Shown here in pieces: positions 44,619 to 52,170 of a stretch of 64,000 nucleotides of DNA. A program made the position numbers and the translations under genes. Each line of letters starts with the position of its first letter. The first letter of the stretch is position 1. The notes under the pieces are model-generated. The model was given only the letters and a program-made list of their open reading frames with translations. It made no database searches and was not told where the DNA came from. Source of the DNA: Tunicatimonas pelagia (GTDB taxonomy: Bacteria; Bacteroidota; Bacteroidia; Cytophagales; Cyclobacteriaceae); assembly GCF_030506325.1 (NCBI RefSeq), contig NZ_CP120683.1, positions 4,973,001-5,037,000 of the forward strand, given 5' to 3'.

Positions 44619-45290
44619 TTATCTATGCACTGCTCCTACTGGAATGGTACCGTAAATGCGAGGGAGAAGCTGCTTCCCTTCAGCTTCGTAACGAACAGAT
44701 GATGTTAAGCGGAGCGAATTCACCATCAACCAGTCTTCTCCTTGTGAAGGTTGATTTTTCCACTGCTCTTCGGTATAGGCCGGAATAAAACCCTGCTTTT
44801 GCAATATATCTGGGGCATAATAACCTGTCTGTTGAGCTTCTTGCCAGGCTTTAGGGTCTTCTTTTACGTAGAGCGTTGGCAGCCCTTGTCGCAGAAAACG
44901 ATTGGTGAACTTTATAAATTCTCGCAGGTTTTGGCTAACCAATGTCAGGGCAATATCTTGCCGATGGTGATGCTGATGAATGGCCAATACCTGGTGCTGG
45001 GTAGCTCCCCAGTACCACAGCAGCATAGAACCTACCAGCAGACTAATTAACCACCAGGGATTATACAAATTGAGCAGAATGGCTAGTAAACTCAACGGAG
45101 CTAGAATGCCTCCCGCCACTACCGGAAACCACCACCGACGGTTTTCAATCGCCACTCGCTGAATGCGTTCTATGTCGAACCGGCGAAGTTTGCCTCTAAC
45201 TTGCACGTAAAAGTGCTCTTCCGTAAGCCAAAGTCGGTTCTGCTCATCATTTTCCTGAAGCAAGTAGCAGATAGCAATGAGGGAATTCAA
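44619..45290 (-). CDS. Membrane protein with a degenerate C-terminal DUF952 domain
   Basis: A 223-residue protein. Residues 18-50 are PH-like (LTEEHFYVQVRGKLRRFDIERI), followed by two membrane helices (about 54-74 and 78-98). Residues 137-223 resemble DUF952: AWQEAQQTGYYAPDILQKQGFI aligns with the WxxAxxxGxYxxxSLxxEGFIH motif, and VRYE with LLPRIYGTIPVGAV matches the family end (PHIYGPLxxDAV). The family's histidine positions read Pro and Arg here, so any catalytic activity is doubtful. The only usable start is TTG at 45290; no ATG occurs before the membrane helices. This may be a decaying or repurposed gene. It is divergent from the trans-sulfuration gene. Confidence 0.6.
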   Translation of the reverse strand: MNSLIAICYLLQENDEQNRLWLTEEHFYVQVRGKLRRFDIERIQRVAIENRRWWFPVVAGGILAPLSLLAILLNLYNPWWLISLLVGSMLLWYWGATQHQVLAIHQHHHRQDIALTLVSQNLREFIKFTNRFLRQGLPTLYVKEDPKAWQEAQQTGYYAPDILQKQGFIPAYTEEQWKNQPSQGEDWLMVNSLRLTSSVRYEAEGKQLLPRIYGTIPVGAVHR

Positions 45291-45299
45291 AGAATTTAG

Positions 45300-45396
45300 T
45301 GTTATGGTGTCAACATGCTATAGTATTCGTGTTTTTAAGTTCAGAGTTTTGAGTTTTTGAGTTCAAAGTTCAGTAAACTTGAACACTCAAACATCT
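45300..45396. repeat. Second copy of the dispersed TTGAACAC-associated intergenic element
   Basis: Contains GGTGTCA, GTGTTTTTA, GTTCAGAGTTTTGA and CTTGAACACTC in the same order as the region at 18541-18700, but with only one TTGAACAC unit. It lies between divergent genes and so overlaps the leader of the trans-sulfuration enzyme gene. Confidence 0.5.
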
Positions 45397-45403
45397 AAAT
45401 CTC

Positions 45404-46537
45404 ATGAAAAAGGCAACTACCTGTGTCCACGCGGGCAATAATAATCATAATCCGGCTCACGGATTGAACACTCCCGTATACACTTCTTCCGCTTTTGGCT
45501 ATCTGGATACCCAAGAAAATATCTATCCACGCTACTACAATACTCCCAACCAAGAAGTAGTCGTTCAGAAGCTATGTGCTTTGGAGCAGGGCGAAGCGGG
45601 CTTATTGTTCGGGTCGGGAATGGCGGCGATCAGCACTGCTATGCTAGCCCTATTGCAGGCGGGCGATCATGTAATTTTACAACGCGACCTCTACGGTGGC
45701 ACCCATCATTTTGTAACTACCGAATTAGAGCGCGTTGGAATTTCCTATACCCTGGTAGAAGAACCTACCGTAGATCAACTAGAAGTAGCCGTTCAACCTA
45801 CCACAAAGTTGGTGTACATTGAAACTCCGTCGAATCCGCTACTTAAAATTACTGACGTGGCAGCGGTTGGTAGCTGGGCGCAGCAGCACAAGTTAATCAG
45901 CGTCATTGACAATACCTTTGCTTCCCCAATTAATCAGAACCCTATTCCGCTGGGTGTTGATGTGGTTCTTCACAGTGGGACGAAGTACTTAGGCGGGCAC
46001 AGCGATTTATGCTTTGGTGCGGTAATTACCTCTCAATCGCTTCGTGACCGTATTTACGCTACGGCGATCAATCTGGGTGGATCAATCAACGCGGCTACCT
46101 GCGCCCTGATTGAGCGAAGCCTAAAAACCCTTTCGTTGCGGGTAGCTCAGCAAAACAGAAACGCCCAGGCGATTGCCGAGTTTTTGCAGCAACATCCAGC
46201 TGTGAATCAGGTGCATTACCCCGGTTTAGCCGATCATCCCGGGCACGAGACGGCTAAGCAGCAAATGCAGGGCTTCGGGGGAATGCTTTCCTTTGAACCG
46301 CGAGTAGACGGCAGCGATGGAGCGGAAAGACTCATGCGACAGCTAAAAATTATTACTCCCGCTATTAGTTTGGGTGGCATAGAATCTTTGGTCTGTGCCC
46401 CGGCTAAAACCTCGCACATCAAGCTCTCTGCCGAAGAACGACGACTGGTTGGCGTGAGCGATGAGCTTCTACGTATCTCAGTGGGTATTGAAGATACGGA
46501 AGACCTAGTGGAAGATTTACAGCAAGCTTTAGTGTGA
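45404..46537 (+). CDS. Cystathionine gamma-synthase/lyase-family PLP enzyme
   Basis: A cytoplasmic PLP-dependent enzyme of methionine/cysteine trans-sulfuration. The 377 residues show the Cys/Met metabolism family motifs: PVYTSSAFGY, RYYNTPN, GSGMAAISTAMLALLQAGDHV, YIETPSNPLLKITD, VIDNTFASP and the PLP-lysine in LHSGTKYLGGHSD (about residue 193). SLGGIESLVCAPAKTSH and LLRISVGIEDTEDL are at the end. Motifs do not separate the gamma-synthase, gamma-lyase and beta-lyase activities securely, so I leave the symbol blank. It stands alone between a divergent gene and a convergent PD40 gene. Confidence 0.92.
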   Translation: MKKATTCVHAGNNNHNPAHGLNTPVYTSSAFGYLDTQENIYPRYYNTPNQEVVVQKLCALEQGEAGLLFGSGMAAISTAMLALLQAGDHVILQRDLYGGTHHFVTTELERVGISYTLVEEPTVDQLEVAVQPTTKLVYIETPSNPLLKITDVAAVGSWAQQHKLISVIDNTFASPINQNPIPLGVDVVLHSGTKYLGGHSDLCFGAVITSQSLRDRIYATAINLGGSINAATCALIERSLKTLSLRVAQQNRNAQAIAEFLQQHPAVNQVHYPGLADHPGHETAKQQMQGFGGMLSFEPRVDGSDGAERLMRQLKIITPAISLGGIESLVCAPAKTSHIKLSAEERRLVGVSDELLRISVGIEDTEDLVEDLQQALV

Positions 46538-46647
46538 TGAATAATGAGTGATGATTAATGGACAAAGGATAATGGAAAAGAGTACACATTATTCTGCACT
46601 TCTGTTTCCATTTCCTAACCCCTAAAACCAATATTAATTATCAGTCA
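46538..46647. repeat. Convergent-gene spacer with imperfect inverted repeats of ATGAATAATGAGTGATGA type
   Basis: AATAATGAGTGATGATTAAT near 46540-46560 and its imperfect complement near 46631-46660 bracket a 70-bp pyrimidine-rich loop. The arms resemble the perfect hairpin at 55784-55839 and the run at 62780-62850, suggesting a family of 3'-end hairpins. It may act as a bidirectional terminator. Confidence 0.4.
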
Positions 46648-47553
46648 TTACTCACTATTCCGTAGTTGCTCAATAATCTGGGCACTTACCCAGTAAATAT
46701 CCCGGTCGCTAGAATAGAAGAAGTATTTGCCGTCTTTGGTAACGAAAGGGCAAAACTCGTAATGTTCGGTATTGATAATGTTGCCCATGTTTTTGGCCTC
46801 AGCCCAACTGCCATCTTCCTGCTTAAAGCTGATATATAGATCACCTCTGCCGTAGCTTCCCGGACGGTGAGAGCAAAAGATTAGGTAAGACTCATCGTAG
46901 GCCACAAATACGTCGGCTTCGTAGTTGGCGGTATTAACGGCATCGCTCAATCGCTGGGGTGTCTGAAATTGTCCATCTACTTGCTGCGAGGTATAAATAT
47001 CGTAGTCGCCCCGTTGGGTAGCCCGGATGTTGGAGGCAAAGTAGAGCGTGCCACTTTCGGTAAATGAAATATAGTACTCATTGCTGTCCGAGTTAATTAT
47101 TTCTCCCGCATTGATCGGGTCTGACCAACTGTTAGCTTGCTTTTCAGCGTACCAAATATCAATATCTTTTTTAGCACCCGTTCCGTTCAGCGGTTGACTA
47201 GAGATAAAGTAGAGTTTTTGCTCATCCGGTGAAAGAAAAGGGTCGTTGTATCCGTACTGCTTGTGATAGAATAATTTCTCTGGCTCAGTCCATTTACCTT
47301 CTTCCAGCTTAGTGTAGCGCGTTTCTGACTTGCCGTTTACATCTACCCCGTAGTAGAACTCGGTACCATCTTCCGAGAAAACTGATCCGAACTCAAATTC
47401 ATCTTCTAGTGAGATGACACCAGGAGCAAAAACTTCTGGAGTCAGTCCGGGCGGGGATTGCTTTAAGTAAACTAATTCGTTATCGGCTTTTTGAGCATAA
47501 CTGGCTACTGATAGGAGGATACCCAACGCGGCGAAGGTGAACTTATGAGGCAT
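46648..47553 (-). CDS. Exported PD40 (WD40-like) beta-propeller protein
   Basis: A 301-residue protein with a signal peptide (FTFAALGILLSVASYA). The mature part has TolB/PD40-type blades, each with an (F/L)SxDGxxxYF-like strand and a DIW/DIY turn: FSEDGTEFYYG, LSPDEQKLYFISS, KDIDIWYAEK, FTESGTLYFASN, YDIYTSQQ, ESYLIFCSHRPGSYGRGDLYISF and KDGKYFFYSSDRDIYWV. Such proteins bind partners or peptides and lack a catalytic motif. It follows bshA on the same strand after 63 bp. There is no T9SS domain or lipobox. Role unknown. Confidence 0.85.
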   Translation of the reverse strand: MPHKFTFAALGILLSVASYAQKADNELVYLKQSPPGLTPEVFAPGVISLEDEFEFGSVFSEDGTEFYYGVDVNGKSETRYTKLEEGKWTEPEKLFYHKQYGYNDPFLSPDEQKLYFISSQPLNGTGAKKDIDIWYAEKQANSWSDPINAGEIINSDSNEYYISFTESGTLYFASNIRATQRGDYDIYTSQQVDGQFQTPQRLSDAVNTANYEADVFVAYDESYLIFCSHRPGSYGRGDLYISFKQEDGSWAEAKNMGNIINTEHYEFCPFVTKDGKYFFYSSDRDIYWVSAQIIEQLRNSE

Positions 47554-47616
47554 AGCTGGAAGGTAGTGTATAATAATTCTGGGTAAAAAGAGGCACTAAG
47601 TTATCTCTGAGCAAGA

Positions 47617-48759
47617 TCAGGTAATCACTGCCTGAGGCAAATTGTTCGCGACTCGCTCGTACAAAGCTTCGTACTGAGGAACAATTAAATCTACTTCAAA
47701 CTCCTTGGCTCGTTCTAGAGCGCCTTGCTTGAAGTGGGGTAGATTATCGGGATTCAGGATATGCAGTGCCTTTTCAACCATCGCATCAATGTCGCCCACC
47801 GGGCATACAAAACCGCTTTTTCCGTTGATGGTTAGTTCGGGTAATCCGCCCGCATCGCTGGAGATAACAGGTACTTCACAGGCCATTGCTTCCAGTGCTG
47901 CCAGACCGAAACTTTCTTTCTCCGAAGGCATCAGAAACAGGTCGCTTACCGAGAGTACTTCCTCTACGGCATCCATTTTGCCTAAAAAACGAATATCATC
48001 GCAGGTGCCTAGCTGTCGGCATAAGTCTTCTACATTGCTTCGCTCGGGGCCATCACCAATCAAGAGTAGCTTCGCCGGAATATGTTGGCGCAGCTTATAA
48101 AATATCCGAACCGTATCCGCCACTCGCTTCACCCGACGGAAATTTGACATATGCGTAATCAGATACTCATCATTGGGGCAAATGGCGCGTTTAAAGTGCT
48201 CTTTAGACTGACGGCGGAACCGATCGAGATCTACGAAATTATGAATTACTTCAATCTCCTTGGTAATATCAAAATGTTCGTACGTTTCGTCCCGCAGATT
48301 CTGAGATACGGCGGTTACTCCGTCCGACTGATTAATACTAAATGATACTACCGGGGCAAACGACTTATCTTTACCCACCAACGTAATATCAGTGCCGTGT
48401 AACGTGGTTACGATGGGAGTATGAATATTTTCCACCGCCAAGATCTGTTTGGCCATGTAGGCCGCTGAAGCGTGGGGAATAGCATAATGAGCGTGTAACA
48501 CATCTAATTCTTCGTACTTAGCCACATCGACCATCTTACTTACCAGTGCCGACTCATAGGGTTGGTACTGGAATAGCGGATACGTGCGTACGTCTACTTG
48601 GTGGTAGGTAAGATTCTCATTAAAGAAATCTAGTCGGCTAGGTTGAGAGTAAGTAATAAAATGAATTTGGTGACCTTTTTTGGCTAAGGCTTTGCCTAAC
48701 TCGGTAGCCACCACACCGCTCCCCCCGTGGGTAGGATAACAAATAATACCGACTTTCAT
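47617..48759 (-). CDS. bshA: N-acetyl-alpha-D-glucosaminyl L-malate synthase BshA
   Basis: BshA is the GT4 glycosyltransferase that joins GlcNAc from UDP-GlcNAc to malate, the first step of bacillithiol synthesis. The 380 residues start with MKVGIICYPTHGGSGVVATELG, the BshA-type glycine-rich loop (landmark residues 1-22). They continue with VLHAHYAIPHASAAYMAKQ, TTLHGTDITLVG, HNFVDLDRF, SNFRRVKRVADT and the GT4 EX7E region SEKESFGLAALEAMACEVPVI (about residues 285-300). It is 42 bp downstream of the GH3/beta-lactamase gene, so probably co-transcribed, and works with BshC encoded at 26840-28408. Confidence 0.96.
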   Translation of the reverse strand: MKVGIICYPTHGGSGVVATELGKALAKKGHQIHFITYSQPSRLDFFNENLTYHQVDVRTYPLFQYQPYESALVSKMVDVAKYEELDVLHAHYAIPHASAAYMAKQILAVENIHTPIVTTLHGTDITLVGKDKSFAPVVSFSINQSDGVTAVSQNLRDETYEHFDITKEIEVIHNFVDLDRFRRQSKEHFKRAICPNDEYLITHMSNFRRVKRVADTVRIFYKLRQHIPAKLLLIGDGPERSNVEDLCRQLGTCDDIRFLGKMDAVEEVLSVSDLFLMPSEKESFGLAALEAMACEVPVISSDAGGLPELTINGKSGFVCPVGDIDAMVEKALHILNPDNLPHFKQGALERAKEFEVDLIVPQYEALYERVANNLPQAVIT

Positions 48760-48801
48760 GGAAAAGTAACGTCTGATAAAGAAAGATTGTTATCAGCCAT
48801 T

Positions 48802-51681
48802 TTAACGACCTCGGTAGTCGGGCATCGCTTGGTAAATGACTGATTGTATTTTTGTACGTATGCCTTCGGTAAGAAGTTTGGTATTGCGGGCACTGGGGTG
48901 CACTCGGTTAGAAAGAAAAATATAAACCAAATCATATTTAGGATCGACCCATACCGAGGTTCCGGTAAAGCCCAGGTGGCCGAATGAGTCTAACGAAGCT
49001 TCCGGAGCCGTAGGGCCACCATCGCGAAAATGTTCGGGTTTGTCCCAACCTAACCCCCGACGGCTATCGTTATACGGACGTTGAGAGAACATCTTCACGG
49101 TTCCGTAGGGAAAATACTGTTGACCTCCATAGTAGCCTTCTTGTAAATTCATTTGCATGAGAATAGCCAGATCATTAGCATCGCTAAACAGACCCGCATG
49201 ACCAGCTACTCCCCCGCTTAAAGCCGCGCCCTCATCGTGCACGGTGCCCTGTATTAGCGTGTTTCTAAAGTGGGTGTCTTCTTCGGTGGGTGCAATATCC
49301 TCTTGGGAAAATTGACATAACGGACGGTAACGAAGGGTAGGCAGCCCTAGCGGATCATAAATATTTTGGGCAAGGAATTCGTCTAAAGGTTGATCGGATA
49401 TTTTCTCAATAAGGCGGTGCAGCATATAAAAGCCTAAGTCGCTGTAGCGATAATTAAACGTGGGCTTCCAAGAGGGTAGCCGTCCCCGGTATCGACGTAA
49501 CTCTGATTGTATAGTCCAGTTCCATACGGAGTCTTTCAGAGTTGAGGCTCCGTATAAGCCCACAGTAATAGGTTGCATGAAATTTTGTTCCGGCTTGTAT
49601 CGGTATAAGTCCGGCTTAAGCCCGTCATCATCAGTAGTGAATAGCCAGAAGGGAACAAAGGAACGTAAACCTGCCCGATGCAGTAGCGCATCACGAATTG
49701 TAATTTTGGCTTTATTGGTTTTCTCAAGTTCCGGCAAATAGTATGAGAATCGGTCATCTAGCGAAAATGCCCCTTGCGAATGCAGCAACATGACGGCTTG
49801 CACCGTAGCAGCTACTTTGGTCACCGAAGCAATATCATAAATGGTTTGATTGGTAATGGGGGTTAGCGAATCGTACGTTTGGTATCCGTAGGCTTTTTGA
49901 TAAACTACCGAACCCCGGCGGGCTACCAAAACCTGGCAGCCAGGAGTCATTTCTTCCCGAATGGCCCAGTGTGCCAACGAATCTATTATACTCAACGAAT
50001 CGGGGTGAATTAATACTTCTTCGGGAAAAGAATAACGTAATCGTTGCAGGGGTTGCGTGCTAATGCCCGTACCTTCTCTTAGTCCGTCCGTAATTTTAAT
50101 CGGAAGTTTACCTCGGGTAGCCAAAGCACCGAACAGCATTTGAGGTACTATTTTTTGGGCTACGCTATCGGTCTCATAGGCACATAGCAAAGTACTAAAC
50201 CGGGAGAATCGGCCCATTCTTCCGGGGGCACCAAAAAATACTAGCGTGACATTGGTTTCTTCGTGCAGAAATTTTAGAAAGGCCAGCGTTTTTTTCGGAA
50301 CAACCCTACCGCTAGCTAGCTGAGATTCGTGAATAGCCACCACTACCTGATCGTATCGGCGGAGCCGTTCGTAGGTTTTTTCGTAATCAAAGCGATCCGA
50401 TGTTTTAGGTACGGTGTAGTGGGTGAAATAGGTGTAGCGATCTAGGTAATCCTGAAAATATTGCGTTTCCGCCGGGCGGTCGGAAATAGTGAGCGAGGCA
50501 AACTGAGCGGTATCAAGTGTCTCAAAAGGTAAGATGTTTCGCTCGTTGCGTACTAAGGTGACCGATTGTTCTAAAAGCTGCTGTTTCAGCAATCGGGGTG
50601 AGTGTTGCCAGGGCAATAAATCAGTAGAATCTACCGTAGTGGTTGCATCCAAGCCAGCCTGATATTTCAATTGTAGCACTTTAGCCACCTTACGGTTTAG
50701 GGCTTCTTCCTTGAGGGTTCCTTGGGTAATAGCGCGCTTAATTTCTTCAATAGTTTGCTTTACGTCAGCCGGGGCAAAAAGCACATCGTTGCCGGCTCGC
50801 AAAGCGTTTACTCCAATATTAGCTGCGTTTCCTTGTTCAGCCAAAGGTTCCGAAAATACCAGCCCCTCTAACTGAAAAGCCTGCTCCAGAATGATGGATG
50901 TTGCTTGGTCGGGTCGTAGGGTGCTAGCGGGCGGCACTTCCACCAAATCAATGTTACCCAAGTGAGCGAGTAAAGTACCTCGTAATGTGTTAGCACTCTT
51001 TTGGGCACTTCCTTCCGTTCTAATTCGCTGAAAACAGGGAATAAGACCGTACTCCTTCATGCCTTTCATGTAAGATAATCCCTGCTGTATGCTTCTTACG
51101 GGCTGATCGTGGAAGCTACTGCGGGCAGTGTACCCTCGCCCGTTGTGACCTACTGAAATTAAAGGGTTAAAGTTGAGGTGGACACCAACATCGCGGCACT
51201 GCCGAGCTACGGCGGCTCCAGCCTGCTCTAAGTAAGACAATTCTTGAATGGCTCCTAAAGTCTGAAGTTGAGGATAGCTCCAAGTAGAGTCCAGTGTGGT
51301 GCCTAAACCTCGCTCAGCATTTAGTCCGATAAGAAGGGGAATAACGCTGGCTTGTTGCAACTGCCGAATTTGCTGCTTTAGCGGTTGTAATTTTCCCTGA
51401 AAAAAAATGATGCCCCCTAGCGGATAGGTTCGTGCCAGATTTTCTATATCTTGCCCGTAACGCTGATCAGAAGTAGCGTAGACCGGAAGAAATAGCAGCT
51501 GGCTGATTTTTTCTTCTACCGTTAAGGTATCCATAGTCTGCTGAATCCACTGATCGATAGAAGTGCGTGGAGAAGGTTGATCGGACAAAGTATTTGGCTC
51601 AAGCTGAGTAGTTTGCCCCCAAACCAAGTCCGATAACAGAACAATAATGGAAAAGAAAAGCACGTAAACTTTTTTCAGCAT
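48802..51681 (-). CDS. Exported fusion of a degenerate GH3 domain and a serine beta-lactamase-like hydrolase
   Basis: A 959-residue exported protein from ATG 51681 (TTG 51711 is less likely). After a signal peptide (VYVLFFSIIVLLSDLVWG) the GH3/NagZ-like barrel covers about residues 40-345, with an alpha/beta GH3 C-domain to about 540. The NagZ-type KHFPGHG loop is absent: the segment at about 216-226 reads CFQRIRTEGS. The usual catalytic aspartate in FTDAL is FSEPL here (about 276-280). The C-terminal part (about 560-945) is a class C beta-lactamase/esterase fold with SVTK (Ser619, Lys622) and YSD (746-748). Fusions of this type are common in Bacteroidota, where peptidoglycan recycling has been proposed. 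It leads the bshA-PD40 run. Confidence 0.88.
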   Translation of the reverse strand: MLKKVYVLFFSIIVLLSDLVWGQTTQLEPNTLSDQPSPRTSIDQWIQQTMDTLTVEEKISQLLFLPVYATSDQRYGQDIENLARTYPLGGIIFFQGKLQPLKQQIRQLQQASVIPLLIGLNAERGLGTTLDSTWSYPQLQTLGAIQELSYLEQAGAAVARQCRDVGVHLNFNPLISVGHNGRGYTARSSFHDQPVRSIQQGLSYMKGMKEYGLIPCFQRIRTEGSAQKSANTLRGTLLAHLGNIDLVEVPPASTLRPDQATSIILEQAFQLEGLVFSEPLAEQGNAANIGVNALRAGNDVLFAPADVKQTIEEIKRAITQGTLKEEALNRKVAKVLQLKYQAGLDATTTVDSTDLLPWQHSPRLLKQQLLEQSVTLVRNERNILPFETLDTAQFASLTISDRPAETQYFQDYLDRYTYFTHYTVPKTSDRFDYEKTYERLRRYDQVVVAIHESQLASGRVVPKKTLAFLKFLHEETNVTLVFFGAPGRMGRFSRFSTLLCAYETDSVAQKIVPQMLFGALATRGKLPIKITDGLREGTGISTQPLQRLRYSFPEEVLIHPDSLSIIDSLAHWAIREEMTPGCQVLVARRGSVVYQKAYGYQTYDSLTPITNQTIYDIASVTKVAATVQAVMLLHSQGAFSLDDRFSYYLPELEKTNKAKITIRDALLHRAGLRSFVPFWLFTTDDDGLKPDLYRYKPEQNFMQPITVGLYGASTLKDSVWNWTIQSELRRYRGRLPSWKPTFNYRYSDLGFYMLHRLIEKISDQPLDEFLAQNIYDPLGLPTLRYRPLCQFSQEDIAPTEEDTHFRNTLIQGTVHDEGAALSGGVAGHAGLFSDANDLAILMQMNLQEGYYGGQQYFPYGTVKMFSQRPYNDSRRGLGWDKPEHFRDGGPTAPEASLDSFGHLGFTGTSVWVDPKYDLVYIFLSNRVHPSARNTKLLTEGIRTKIQSVIYQAMPDYRGR

Positions 51682-51753
51682 GAGGGCGTTCTTCTGATAC
51701 CTTTCAAACAAGATTATCCGTTGTTTAGTGCCTAGCCGTTAACGTACATACTT

Positions 51754-52119
51754 ATGAAACTTCCTTCGCTAACCCGGCTTCCCAATTATAGGAAATTTAG
51801 CTTTGAACCTCGCTACTACGACCCAATTAAAGAGGATATTGAAGAGCGTACTTCTCGAATAGAGCAAGAATTACGCCAACGCTCGCTGGAGACTTCGGCT
51901 CGTAGTGCGGGCATTCACGGAGCATTCGCTCGCCGGTCTAGTTACAAAAAAAGCTCTAATATGCTTCAGGGTATTATTATGGTTGCTCTATTTGTATTCA
52001 TTTTTGGCTATCTCTATTTCGGAAATGATATCTTTTACGTTTTTTTGCTGTTAGGGCCAGCCTACATGTATTTCCGGCTTAAGCAAACAGCCGGAAAACG
52101 CCGTCAGTCTCGCACTTGA
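51754..52119 (+). CDS. Small membrane protein upstream of mutL
   Basis: A 121-residue protein not matched to a named family. The N-terminal half is basic and helical (YRKFSFEPRYYDP and EERTSRIEQELRQRS, probably coiled coil). The C-terminal half has two hydrophobic segments (about 72-88 and 91-108) separated by only a few residues, then a basic tail KQTAGKRRQSRT. The position directly before mutL and two rhomboid genes is a recurring arrangement in Cytophagia as far as I recall. It could be a small partner of the rhomboids; this is inference. Confidence 0.7.
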   Translation: MKLPSLTRLPNYRKFSFEPRYYDPIKEDIEERTSRIEQELRQRSLETSARSAGIHGAFARRSSYKKSSNMLQGIIMVALFVFIFGYLYFGNDIFYVFLLLGPAYMYFRLKQTAGKRRQSRT

Positions 52120-52152
52120 AGATAAAGCTATTGCCCACATACTTTTTAATAC

Positions 52153-52161
52153 GGGGAGGAG
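52153..52161 (+). promoter_or_regulatory. Strong Shine-Dalgarno for mutL
   Basis: GGGGAGGAG lies nine bases ahead of the ATG at 52171. Such a long purine match to the anti-Shine-Dalgarno is unusual in this window, where most starts have weak or no such element, and it fixes the mutL start. Confidence 0.7.
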
Positions 52162-52170
52162 AAACTTGCT

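Noticed and set aside
44356-45162. Plus-strand frames of 60-99 codons opposite the DUF4038 and DUF952-like genes
   Set aside because: They are antisense shadows with no recognisable domains.
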